This document shows, in pieces, positions 54,548 to 63,379 of a DNA stretch of 64,000 bases. The stretch covers positions 1 to 64,000 of the forward strand of contig VHDF01000015.1 in assembly GCA_016871495.1 (NCBI GenBank), written 5' to 3'. The translations under genes and the position numbers were made by a program. Source of the stretch: Verrucomicrobiota bacterium. GTDB taxonomy: Bacteria; Verrucomicrobiota; Verrucomicrobiia; Limisphaerales; VHDF01. Position 1 is the first letter of the stretch; each line of letters opens with the position of its first letter. Under the pieces are notes generated by a model. The model was given only the letters and a program-made list of their open reading frames with translations. It made no database searches and was not told where the DNA came from.

Positions 54548-56976
54548 ATTCCCAGATGAACCGTCGCCAGTTTCATCGTCTGGCAGCCCTCGCCGCCGCC
54601 AGCACAGCCGTCCAATGGCGCCTCACTCAAGCCTCCGCCAAGTCCTCGCTTCCCGATGCAAGCGGGATCCAGTGGGACAAAGCCCCGTGCCGATTTTGCG
54701 GCACCGGTTGCCATGTCCGCGTCGGGGTCAAGGAAGGGAGAGTCGTCGCCATCGAGGGCGACCCGCTCGCCGACGTCAACCGAGGCCTGCTCTGTGCCAA
54801 GGGTTACCACGTGGGGTTGGCCCTCTACGGCAAAGACCGGCTGACCCGACCGCTGTTGCGCAAGTCCGGACGTCTCAAACCTATTTCCTGGGAGGAAGCC
54901 ATCGAGGTCATCGCCCGGCGCATCCAGGAGGCTCCAGCCCAGTTCGCCATTTACGGCAGCGGACAATGGACCATCCCCGAAGGCTACGCGGCCAATAAAT
55001 TCATCAAGGGCGGGCTCTCAAACAATCACATCGATCCCAATGCCCGGCTCTGCATGGCCAGCGCCGTGACCGGATTCCTCAGCGTGTACGGGGTCGATGA
55101 ACCGGCGGGGTGTTACGACGATCTCGACCACTGCGATGTCCTCCTCATGTGGGGCAACAACATGGCGGAGATGCATCCGGTTCTCTTCAGCCGTGTCCTG
55201 GATCGTCGCGCTCGCGGCCAAAAGGTCACCCTCATTGACCTGGCCACCCGCCGCACGCGTACCACCGAGCATTGCGATCATTATCTCGAATTCAAACCCC
55301 ATACGGATCTCGCCATCCTCAATGGCATCGCCCATCTCCTGCTCGAAGAAGGACGTCACGACGCGGCCTTCGTCGAACGCCATTGCCGGTTCCGAAAAGC
55401 TCCCCGGGATCCCGCGGCGCCGACCCCGGTGCAACTCCTCGGCGAAGACATGACGTTGGCGGATTACCGTGCGGCCCTCGCACCCTACACCCCCGCCCAC
55501 GTCGAGAAACTCTCAGGCGTTCCCGCGGAAAAGATCCGGTTCCTGGCGGATCTCTTCGCGCGGCGCGACCTCCGCATCACCAGCACCTGGCGCATGGGAT
55601 TCAACCAGCATTCCCGCGGCACCGCGGTCAATCGGCTCTGCCACGGTGTTCATCTTCTGAGCGGACACTTCGGACGACCCGGTGATGCTCCCACCTCCCT
55701 CACCGGCCAGCCCAGTGCCTGCGGCACCGCTCGCGAAGTCGGCACGCTGTGCCACTTCCTGCCGGGCGGGCGATTGATCCTCAACCCCGATCATCGGCGC
55801 GAAACGGAGCAACTCTGGAACCTGCCCGAAGGCCACATCCTCCCTAAGATTGGCCACCACACCGCGCTGCTCTGGGAAAAGTTCTGCACGCCTGCCGACC
55901 AGGGTGGAGACATTTCCACCGTCTGGGTTCAAGTCACGAACCCCGGTCAATCCCTCCCCAACCTCGCCAAGCTCTTCGACCCGAAAGCGCGGATCCCCGG
56001 GAAGTTCCTCATCGTGTCCGATGTGTATCCCACCGCCACCACGGAACTCGCCGACTTGGTCCTGCCTTCCTCCATGTGGGTGGAAAAAAACGGCCTCTAT
56101 GGAAACTCCGAGCGCCGCACCCAACAATGGTTCCGCATGGTGCAACCCCCGGGGGAAGCACGGGACGACGCGTGGCAAATCATCGCCGTCGCACGCCGCC
56201 TTCACGATCTCGGCTTCCCCGGCATGAAGGACAAATCGGGCCGATTCCTCTTCTCGTTCAAGAATGAACAGGGCGCGGAGGTTCCCGTCTGGGATTGGAA
56301 ACGCTACTACGACATCAACGTGGACAAAGCGATCTTCGAGGAATACCGCCAGTTTTCCCGCGCCAAACACAAGGATCTCGCGCCCTACGATGAATACGTC
56401 AGGTCCCGGGGCATGCGCTGGCCGGTCACCCGCCAGCCCGACGGTTCATGGCGCGAAACCAAATTCCGCTTCTCCGAATTCGACAACCCCTACGTGAAAA
56501 AGGGCGCCGGCATCCAGTTTTACCATTCCACCACCAAGGATGACCGTGCTCAAATCTGGTTCGCCCCTTACGAACCCCCACCGGAATCCCCGGACGCCCA
56601 ATACCCCTTCTGGCTCTGCACCGGTCGCGTGCTCGAACACTGGCACACCGGCAGCATGACCCGGCGGGTGCCGCAACTTCATGCCGCCATGCCCCACGCG
56701 TACGTGGAAATGCATCCCGAAGACGCGAAAGATCGAGGGCTCGGCAATGGGGAATCGGTGATCGTGCAGACACGCCGGGGAGAACTGCGACTGCCGCTTT
56801 GGATCTCCGGTCGAGGCCATCCCCCACGGGGTTCACTGTTCATCCCGTTCTTTGACGAACGACTGCTGTGCAACCAACTCACCTTGGGTGATCTTGATCC
56901 CATTTCCAAGGAACCGGACTACAAAAAGTGCGCCGCCGCCGTCCGTCGCGCTCCCCCCACCACCCCTTCTCTTTGA
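54544..56976 (+). CDS. Periplasmic nitrate-reductase-type molybdoenzyme (NapA-like)
   Basis: The 810-residue protein has a Tat leader (MNRRQFHRLAALAAAST), a [4Fe-4S] motif CRFCGTGC...CAKG (C49, C52, C56, C84) and the molybdenum ligand Cys170 in DPNARLCMASAV. MGD-binding segments follow (WGNNMAEMHP, FNQHSRGTAVNRL, TGQPSACGTAREVG, CTGRVLEHWHTGSMTRRV), giving a full-length NapA. It reduces nitrate in the periplasm, or is a close relative with another oxyanion substrate. It is coupled to NapD upstream; downstream genes supply a cytochrome, an Fe-S protein and an NrfD-type quinol oxidase. Confidence 0.9.
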   Translation: MNSQMNRRQFHRLAALAAASTAVQWRLTQASAKSSLPDASGIQWDKAPCRFCGTGCHVRVGVKEGRVVAIEGDPLADVNRGLLCAKGYHVGLALYGKDRLTRPLLRKSGRLKPISWEEAIEVIARRIQEAPAQFAIYGSGQWTIPEGYAANKFIKGGLSNNHIDPNARLCMASAVTGFLSVYGVDEPAGCYDDLDHCDVLLMWGNNMAEMHPVLFSRVLDRRARGQKVTLIDLATRRTRTTEHCDHYLEFKPHTDLAILNGIAHLLLEEGRHDAAFVERHCRFRKAPRDPAAPTPVQLLGEDMTLADYRAALAPYTPAHVEKLSGVPAEKIRFLADLFARRDLRITSTWRMGFNQHSRGTAVNRLCHGVHLLSGHFGRPGDAPTSLTGQPSACGTAREVGTLCHFLPGGRLILNPDHRRETEQLWNLPEGHILPKIGHHTALLWEKFCTPADQGGDISTVWVQVTNPGQSLPNLAKLFDPKARIPGKFLIVSDVYPTATTELADLVLPSSMWVEKNGLYGNSERRTQQWFRMVQPPGEARDDAWQIIAVARRLHDLGFPGMKDKSGRFLFSFKNEQGAEVPVWDWKRYYDINVDKAIFEEYRQFSRAKHKDLAPYDEYVRSRGMRWPVTRQPDGSWRETKFRFSEFDNPYVKKGAGIQFYHSTTKDDRAQIWFAPYEPPPESPDAQYPFWLCTGRVLEHWHTGSMTRRVPQLHAAMPHAYVEMHPEDAKDRGLGNGESVIVQTRRGELRLPLWISGRGHPPRGSLFIPFFDERLLCNQLTLGDLDPISKEPDYKKCAAAVRRAPPTTPSL

Positions 56977-56980
56977 TGAC

Positions 56981-57459
56981 ATGGCCGGAAGCCCCGCCCA
57001 GCCCAGGGTCCACACGGAAGCCCGCTCGCCTTCCGGCACACCCCTCACGGTCGCGTGCGGGACCTGCCACGCTCCCAAACCCCCTAACGTGGCGCGACAA
57101 TCCAGCGAAGGATTGGGCTTCCCCCACGAAAACTTGCATTACCGCCACGGTTCACTCAGCTGCCTGAGCATGTCATCATGCGGACGATTACGACTCGCTC
57201 CGCCTGGCGGATGGACGCCGCATCCCGTTCGCCGAAACCATGGCGCTTTGCGCACAATGCCACGGACCCCAAAAACGTGACTTCGACCACGGATCCCACG
57301 GCGGCATGACTGGCCATTGGGATCTGGAGCGCGGACCGCGCCTGCGCAACCACTGCGTCCATTGCCACGACCCTCACGCGCCGGCCTTTCCTTTGGTCCG
57401 TCCAGTGCTCCCCCCCCCGGGATCGAATCTCCGTCCAACCGCCCTCTCCACGCCACTGA
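56981..57459 (+). pseudogene. Tetraheme c-type cytochrome, frameshifted (two single-base shifts)
   Basis: The frame from ATG 56981 encodes CGTCHAPKPPNVAR and HENLHYRHGSLSC. Then an extra base around 57164-57170 breaks the second heme site; skipping it gives C-L-S-C-H and continues HADDYDSLRLADGRRIPFAE, CAQCH and CVHCHDPHAPAFP. A second shift at the C9 run (57410-57418) would yield a PRDR-type tail and a stop at 57457, six bases before the Fe-S gene start. Four CxxCH sites are present. No signal peptide is visible at the N-terminus, which is odd for a c-type cytochrome. It would carry electrons to NapA. Confidence 0.65.
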
Positions 57460-57464
57460 ACCTC

Positions 57465-58445
57465 ATGACCCCTCCCACCCATCCCAAACCCGATGGCGCT
57501 CCATCCGCAGGCTGCTCGTGCGGCGGCGACTCGTCCGGATGCTCCGGCGGTCTTTCCCGTCGTTCGATGCTTAAAGCACTCGGGGCCACTCTCGGGGCCG
57601 CCGCTTACGCCAAAGCCCTCGCTCCACGGACCCAACTCACCAAGGACATCTCCATGGATGAGTTCCTCCAGAAGCATTACAAGGAACTGAGCGTCGAGGA
57701 AATGGCCCGGGTCCTGCGCCGTCTCACCCGGGAATGCAAAGACCAGTATGGGGCCGACGCGACGATCACGGATCCCAAGGCCGGAGATGGCGTCAAATTC
57801 GGCTATGCTCTGAATCTTTCCATCTGCAATGGGTGCCGCAAATGCGCCGAAGCCTGCCACCTCGAAAACAACCACGATCGCCCCTCCAACCAAAGCTACA
57901 TCCGCGTGTTCGAGATGAGCAAAGGCTCCATGGATTTCGAAAAAGGCTCCGCGCACTACGACCATCCCGTTCCCCAGCCGGATAAATATTACATGCCTGT
58001 CCAATGCCAGCAGTGCGAGTTCCCTCCCTGCGTGGACGTCTGCCCCGTGGAAGCCACCTGGAAGGAAAAGGACGGCATCGTGGTCGTGGACTACAACTGG
58101 TGCATCGGCTGCCGCTACTGCGAAGCCGCATGCCCCTATCACGCGCGCCGGTTCAACTGGACCAAGCCCCAAATCCCCGCTGCGGAAGTCAATCCCAACC
58201 AGGCCTATCTCAGCAATCGCATCCGGCCCCAAGGGGTCATGGAGAAATGTACGTTCTGCTTGCATCGAACCCGGGAAGGCCGCTTGCCAGCCTGCCTCGA
58301 AGCCTGTCCGACGGGCGCTCGCGTTTTCGGCAACCTCCTCGACCCAAAATCGGAAATCCGCTGGGTGCTCGAAAACAAACGCGTGTTCGTGCTCAAAGAG
58401 GACTTGGGCTTGAAACCTCAGTTTTTCTACTTCTTCGATGAGTAA
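57465..58445 (+). CDS. Four-cluster [4Fe-4S] ferredoxin subunit (NrfC/DmsB-like)
   Basis: The gene starts at ATG 57465 (326 residues); the longer open frame upstream belongs to the frameshifted cytochrome. A Tat-like signal (GLSRRSMLKALGATLGAAA) follows a Cys/Gly-rich leader (GCSCGGDSSGCSGG). Four cluster sites are visible: CNGCRKCAEACHLEN, CQQCEFPPCVDVCPVEA, CIGCRYCEAACPYHARRF and CTFCLHRTREGRLPACLEACP. It transfers electrons between the NrfD membrane subunit and the cytochrome or NapA. It overlaps the NrfD start by 8 bases. Confidence 0.93.
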   Translation: MTPPTHPKPDGAPSAGCSCGGDSSGCSGGLSRRSMLKALGATLGAAAYAKALAPRTQLTKDISMDEFLQKHYKELSVEEMARVLRRLTRECKDQYGADATITDPKAGDGVKFGYALNLSICNGCRKCAEACHLENNHDRPSNQSYIRVFEMSKGSMDFEKGSAHYDHPVPQPDKYYMPVQCQQCEFPPCVDVCPVEATWKEKDGIVVVDYNWCIGCRYCEAACPYHARRFNWTKPQIPAAEVNPNQAYLSNRIRPQGVMEKCTFCLHRTREGRLPACLEACPTGARVFGNLLDPKSEIRWVLENKRVFVLKEDLGLKPQFFYFFDE

Positions 58446-59780
58446 CCCCACCCCTGCCGCCATCGCCACCCCACCCCCCGACGGGATCCTGACCGGGGGC
58501 TGGAGACCTTTCGCCCGGTTCGTTCTCAACGCTTTCAGCCAATCCATCGAAGGCGGCTGGTTGTTCTACGCCTGGATGACACTGCTGACCGCCATCTTTC
58601 TGGTCGGGGCCAACGCCTGGGCCGTCCAGGTCCGCGATGGCATGGCGGTCACCAGCATGAGCGATCACGTCTCCTGGGGGCTCTACATCGCCAACTTCAC
58701 CTTTCTCGTCGGACTCGCTGCCGGTGGCGTCATGATGGTCATACCCGCCTACCTCTACCACGACCATGAAATGCACGACATGGTCATCATCGGCGAATTA
58801 CTGGCCATCGCGGCCATTGTCATGAGCATCATGTTCGTCGTCTGCGATCTCGGACGCCCCGAACGTTTCTGGCATCTCCTGCCCGGCCTCGGACGCTTCA
58901 ATTTCCCCGTTTCGATGCTGACCTGGGACGTCATCGTCCTCAACGGCTACCTCCTCATCAACATGCACATCTGCGGCTACTTGCTCTATGCCCGCTTTCG
59001 CAAACAGCCGCCCGTCAAACGCTGGTACGTCCCCTTCGTCTTCCTCAGCATTCTGTGGGCGATCTCCATCCATACCGTCACCGCTTTTCTCTACTGCGGA
59101 CTGGGAGGACGGCCTTTCTGGCACACGGCGCTCCTCGCCCGCGCTTCCTCGCCAGCGCTTTCGTGAGCGGCCCCGCCTTTATCGTCGTGGCGATTCAGAT
59201 CCTGCGGCATTTTACCGGGCAATCCTTCGGCGATGGCCCGATTCGGACGCTGGTCGGCATCATGCGCGTCACCATCCTCATCAATCTGCTCATGGTCGCT
59301 TCCGAAGTCTTCGTCGAGTTCTACACCGGCGGCAGCCACTCGGGAGCGGCCAAATACTTGTACTTCGGACTTCACGGCCATCAGGAATTAGTCGCCTGGA
59401 TTTGGGTTTCCATCGGGTTTACTCTCGCCGCCACCGTACTGCTCCTGCGCCCCAATGTGACCCGGCATCCGCGACTCTTGAACCTGGCCTGCTTTCTAGC
59501 CTTCGCCGGAATCTGGATCGAGAAAGGCATGGGCATGATTGTTCCCGCATTCATTCCAAGCACCCTCCACGAAATCGTGGAATACCGGCCGAGCCTGATC
59601 GAGTGGAAGGTCACGGCCGGAATCTGGGCTTTCGGCCTGATGCTCTACACCCTCCTGCTCAAAATCGCTATCAACGTGTATGCCGGGCGGCTGCGAAGCA
59701 CTCTCCCTACAGACGGAACTCCTCCCAGCACCTCACCAGACTCCGGGCCTGGGTTGCCATCCACGAGTCCGGCGGCTTAA
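58438..59780 (+). pseudogene. NrfD/PsrC-like quinol-interacting membrane subunit, one frameshift
   Basis: The first frame (58438-59166) gives helices EGGWLFYAWMTLLTAIFLVG, SWGLYIANFTFLVGLAAGG, MVIIGELLAIAAIVMSIMFV and more, up to RPFWHTALLA. The second frame (to 59780) continues PRFLASAFVSGPAFIVVAIQ and further helices. At 59138-59140 a CCC run would need to be CCCC to join them into the classical TALLAPRFLASAF of NrfD. The corrected protein is about 447 residues, a normal NrfD length. It would oxidise quinol and feed electrons to the Fe-S subunit. The break may be real or a consensus error. Confidence 0.8.
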
Positions 59781-59784
59781 AAGC

Positions 59785-61035
59785 ATGGCGTTCCCGGTTT
59801 GCACGAAACACGGCGCAACCTCGCCCCGCAAGGCTCACCCCATCAGAGACCGCGGACGCTGGCTGGCAGCCGAACCGTTCCGTCTGTTCTTTGCCAGCGG
59901 CATGCTCTGGAGCATCGCCGCCGTGGCTCTGTGGCCACTCTTTTACAGCGGCCTCCTCCTCCAATACCCCGGGTTCGTCCATAGCCGGCTCATGATCCAG
60001 ACCTTCGCGGGGGCCTTCGTCGTCGGATTCCTTGGCACCGCCGGTCCTCGCATGGCCGAAGCTCCCAAACTCACGGTGATCGAACTCGCCGTCCTCTTCT
60101 CCCTTCACTCCGCCAACGGTATCTTTCACCTGCTCCACTTTCCCCGCGTCGCGGATACCTGCTTCCTGACCCTGCTCGGGGCTCTGCTCTGCAGTCTCGT
60201 CTCTCGCATCGTTTTCTTCCGCAAAGACGCGCCACCCCCGCAGATGATCCTGGCCCTCGCCGGTATCCTCTCGGCCCTCGCCGGCACCGCCCTCGGAATG
60301 CAGGAAAGCGGGATGGACGATCCGGACCGCAAACGCCTCGCCCAATTGCTCCTCCATCAAGGCTTCCTCTTGCCACCGGTGCTGGGAGTGGGAGCGTTCA
60401 TCTTTCCACGGATCATGGGAAAGAATTTTGGAGGAGCCGCCCATGCCTCCGAAGCGAAAGCGCGGGGGATTCGTGCGTTGTTGGCGGCCACCCTGCTTTT
60501 CAGCTCCTTCTTCCTCGAGACCTCCGGATGGCCCCGCGCGGGAGGCTGGATGCGGACCCTGGTCACGGCCTACTACTTGGCGGCCGAAGTGCAATGGCAG
60601 ATGCGTCCGGGTGAACCTATTCCGGGCACCCTGGCCCGAGGACTGGTCCTGGCGCTTCCCACCGCGGTGGCCGGACTCGCCTTGTCGGCGTGCTTCCCAG
60701 TCTGGCGCGTGCCTCTCGAACATCTCCTCTACATCGGAGGGTTCGGCCTGCTCATGATGATTGTGGCCAGCCGGGTGCTTTTCGGCCACAGCGGCGAAAT
60801 CGATGACTTCTCGAAAGTTTCGAAATCTGCGCGAGGCTTGCTCCTCCTGACCCTTCTCGCAGCCGCGACGCGCGCCAGCGCTGATTTCTGGCCACGCATT
60901 CAAATCTCCCACCATAACTACGCTTCCCTGGCCTGGGGATTAGCCGCGCTCCTCTGGCTCTACTGGCACCGCCGCCGATTCGTCAAACGAGAGCCCGCCT
61001 CGTCACACGAACAGACTCTCGCCACCGATTCATAA
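59785..61035 (+). CDS. NnrS family membrane protein
   Basis: From ATG 59785 the protein is 416 residues with about 12 hydrophobic segments. NnrS (PF05940) landmarks are present: RWLAAEPFRLFFASGMLW, HSRLMIQTFAGAFVVGFLGTAGPRM, LLHQGFLLPPVLGVGAFIFPRIMG, HLLYIGGFGLLMMIVASRVLFGHSG and KSARGLLLLTLLAAATRASAD, with conserved His in several helices. NnrS is heme- and copper-containing and linked to nitric-oxide stress tolerance in denitrifiers. Its place behind the nitrate-reductase-type genes fits protection against NO formed from nitrite. The gene begins four bases past the NrfD stop. Confidence 0.9.
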   Translation: MAFPVCTKHGATSPRKAHPIRDRGRWLAAEPFRLFFASGMLWSIAAVALWPLFYSGLLLQYPGFVHSRLMIQTFAGAFVVGFLGTAGPRMAEAPKLTVIELAVLFSLHSANGIFHLLHFPRVADTCFLTLLGALLCSLVSRIVFFRKDAPPPQMILALAGILSALAGTALGMQESGMDDPDRKRLAQLLLHQGFLLPPVLGVGAFIFPRIMGKNFGGAAHASEAKARGIRALLAATLLFSSFFLETSGWPRAGGWMRTLVTAYYLAAEVQWQMRPGEPIPGTLARGLVLALPTAVAGLALSACFPVWRVPLEHLLYIGGFGLLMMIVASRVLFGHSGEIDDFSKVSKSARGLLLLTLLAAATRASADFWPRIQISHHNYASLAWGLAALLWLYWHRRRFVKREPASSHEQTLATDS

Positions 61036-61076
61036 CCCCTCCTGGCAAGAGGCCGCCGAACTCGGGGATCGATCCG

Positions 61077-62459
61077 TCAGGCCCTCTGGGAATAGGGCAA
61101 TTTCCAGGGTTTTCGATAACGCACGCCGACCAACTTGTCGGCCTGCGCATCGTTCGTGACGCGCTCGCGGGCGGCATCCCACTCGATTTTTGAACCAGAC
61201 CTGAACGCGATGTTGCCGAGATGTGCGATGGTGGAAACGTGATGAGCCAGTTCCGCGTGCAGCACCGGCTGTTTCCTGGATTTCACACAGTCGAGAAAAT
61301 TGCGGATGTGTGCGGGATGGCCGTTGCTGCCACTGCCCGGATGCTTGGCCGGTTCCAAATTGCCTTTGCCACGTCGTTCGATTTGCACCTGCCAGCCTTC
61401 TTCGTTCATGGTGACAGTGCCTTCACTGCCGCTCCAGGCAATGCCCCACGACCGGCCGTTCATTCCAAGACCCACCCCGCTCTTATGCTCCCATTGCAGG
61501 AGAAAGTCCTGAAATTCGTAGAGTGCAATTTGCGTGTCCGGCGTCTCCCGCATGTCGGTTTGCACAAAAGTGCCCCCGCTCGCACAGACGGTCCTGGGTG
61601 ACACGACCGGCAACCCCATCATGGCCATGTTCAGCAAATGCACTCCCCAATCCGTCATGAGTCCGCCAGCGTAATCCCAGAACCAGCGGAAGTTATAATG
61701 AAACCGGTTGAGGTTGAACGGCCGCTTCGGCGCCGGCCCAAGCCAAAGGTCGTAATCAACTCCCGGCGGCGGTTCGCTGTTCGCAGGACGTCCGATGTCC
61801 GGCTGCCAGTCCAGCCACGCCCACGCGCGGGCCAGGCTCACCTTGCCAATCCGGCCCGACTGCACAAAGTCAGTGGCCTCGATCATGTGCCGGCAGCTTT
61901 TCCACTGGGACCCCATCTGCACCACTCGCTGATGCTTTTGAGCTGCGGTAACGATGGCCCGGCCTTCGTCAATCGTCGAAGCCAGCGGCTTCTCAACATA
62001 CACATCCTTCCCGGCCTGACACGCGAGGACCGTGGGCAGGGCGTGCCAGTGATCCGGTGTCGCGACCAGCACGATGTCCACATCCTTGCGCTCCAGAACC
62101 CGGCGAAAATCACGCACGGTTTCAGGCTTGGCCCGTCCGCGCTTTTCGCAGATGGCCGCACCCTTCGCCTGCCGGGTATCGTCGACGTCCGCAATCATGA
62201 CGCAATCGACCTCGGGATTGGCGAGAAACATGTCGAGATCCCCGCCCCCCATGCCACCGCAGCCGATGACCCCCAGACGGATCCTCGAATTGGCCCCCAC
62301 CGCTGCCGCATGTCCGGTTCTCACCCAAGGCCCTGTCGCGGCCAGACCCAGCCCTGCCGTGACAAGCCCGGCGGCAGTCAAACCGTTCGTACGGACAAAC
62401 TCACGGCGGGAGATCTTTCCAAACGACGATGAAAGACGTGGTGTGGGAGTGTTCTTCAT
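61077..62459 (-). CDS. Tat-exported Gfo/Idh/MocA-family oxidoreductase
   Basis: The 460-residue protein has a Tat signal (KISRREFVRTNGLTAAGLVT) and a Rossmann fold (RIRLGVIGCGGMGGGDLDMF). The catalytic EKP motif (GKDVYVEKPLASTIDEG) and C-terminal (PF01408/02894-like) WFWDYAGGLMTDWGVHLLNM follow. Members oxidise or reduce sugars and sugar derivatives with tightly bound NAD(P). Exported versions are expanded in Verrucomicrobiota and Planctomycetota. Substrate unknown. It is convergent with the nnrS gene. Confidence 0.92.
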   Translation of the reverse strand: MKNTPTPRLSSSFGKISRREFVRTNGLTAAGLVTAGLGLAATGPWVRTGHAAAVGANSRIRLGVIGCGGMGGGDLDMFLANPEVDCVMIADVDDTRQAKGAAICEKRGRAKPETVRDFRRVLERKDVDIVLVATPDHWHALPTVLACQAGKDVYVEKPLASTIDEGRAIVTAAQKHQRVVQMGSQWKSCRHMIEATDFVQSGRIGKVSLARAWAWLDWQPDIGRPANSEPPPGVDYDLWLGPAPKRPFNLNRFHYNFRWFWDYAGGLMTDWGVHLLNMAMMGLPVVSPRTVCASGGTFVQTDMRETPDTQIALYEFQDFLLQWEHKSGVGLGMNGRSWGIAWSGSEGTVTMNEEGWQVQIERRGKGNLEPAKHPGSGSNGHPAHIRNFLDCVKSRKQPVLHAELAHHVSTIAHLGNIAFRSGSKIEWDAARERVTNDAQADKLVGVRYRKPWKLPYSQRA

Positions 62460-62526
62460 GTTTCACCGCCATGCTGCACTCCGGGGTGCGGACCGTAAAG
62501 CGGGAAGAGCTTCCACAGAAGCGAAT

Positions 62527-62640
62527 CCGTGTATCCACAGGTTTTCGGTGACCGGGTCGTCGTGGTAACGCAGACAGCCCTGTCTGCTGTGGCGCAAGCT
62601 GCCCAGCCTGCGGGGCGACGAAGGGAACCCGGCGCGTGGA
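62527..62640. repeat. Dispersed repeat R2, partial copy
   Basis: The segment begins CCGTGTATCCACAGGTTTTC and matches the inverted R2 copy at 14862-15079 up to GGCGCGTGGA, including GACAGCCCTGTCTGCTGT and GCTGCCCAGCCTGCGG. It then diverges, so the second half is missing or replaced. It lies in the gene-free interval upstream of the zinc-ribbon gene. Confidence 0.65.
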
Positions 62641-62661
62641 TTTCCTCCGCGTTCAAAGATT

Positions 62662-62682
62662 CGGCGAGTTTTTTACTCGCCG
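62662..62682. repeat. Perfect 8-bp hairpin with a T5 loop
   Basis: CGGCGAGT-TTTTT-ACTCGCCG forms a perfect inverted repeat, 58 bases upstream of the zinc-ribbon gene. The T's are in the loop rather than after the stem, so this is not a terminator. It may belong to a REP-like unit that replaces the second half of the R2 copy. Confidence 0.5.
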
Positions 62683-62740
62683 CAGCCGAAGGCCGAGGGG
62701 TAAACTGCCCATGCTCCTGAACCGGACGAATCCCTCTTCT

Positions 62741-63229
62741 ATGGACATTTCTTTTCAATGCCCGGAATGCGGTCAGTTGTTGGAAGCGGATCCCGCAAAT
62801 TCCGGCTCGCAGATTAGTTGCCCGGCCTGCAACAAACCTATCTTGGTGCCATTTTCCGAAGCCGCGCCCACCGCGGCCGCCCCTCCTCCTCCGCAACCCA
62901 CTCCTCCGGCACCCGAGACTTCGACGTCAGAGCGCCATTTTTCCGTCCCGGTGAGAGAAACGCCCGCGCCCAGTTTGATCGAGAAACCCAAGAAGCCGCT
63001 CGACGCGGCCGCCAAAGAAATGGACAAGAGCATCAGGGTTCGGTGTATCCGCAGGCAGGAATGCATCGAAGTGGGTCATGACCGGTTCGAGGAAATCGTC
63101 ACCGCGTTCCTTCAAAAAGTGGGGGAGGCGAACGTCATCAACTTGTGCACCGTGAATTATTCCTATGTGGACATGGGCTCTCGCCAAATCCTGAACGATT
63201 TCGGAATTCTCATCACGTACCGGGGTTAA
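62741..63229 (+). CDS. Zinc-ribbon protein with a C-terminal alpha/beta domain of unknown function
   Basis: From ATG 62741 the protein is 162 residues. It opens with a CxxC...CxxC zinc ribbon (FQCPECGQLLEADPANSGSQISCPACNKPI), then a Pro/Ala-rich linker (APPPPQPTPPAPETST), and ends in a compact domain (VRCIRRQECIEVGHDRFEEIVTAFLQKVGEANVINLCTVNYSY) that I do not recognise. The ribbon and linker are common in PVC bacteria, where they precede varied domains. Cytoplasmic; role unknown. The preceding interval (62460-62740) holds only repeats. Confidence 0.75.
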   Translation: MDISFQCPECGQLLEADPANSGSQISCPACNKPILVPFSEAAPTAAAPPPPQPTPPAPETSTSERHFSVPVRETPAPSLIEKPKKPLDAAAKEMDKSIRVRCIRRQECIEVGHDRFEEIVTAFLQKVGEANVINLCTVNYSYVDMGSRQILNDFGILITYRG

Positions 63230-63379
63230 ACCTGAATTTCGATGAGGTCATGAGGCACTGCGACTCGACGGGATCCGCGTCGACAAGTATTCAAAGTTTC
63301 AGGCGGCGCAAACCCCGCGCTTCAGTTGGAATCCTCCGAGCCACCGTGACCCTCAACCGATCGAAAAGACGCGTGAGCT

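Noticed and set aside
57240-58445. A true fusion of the cytochrome with the Fe-S protein
   Set aside because: The continuous frame results from the C9-run shift; a stop six bases before a good ATG and a Tat-like signal appears when one C is removed.
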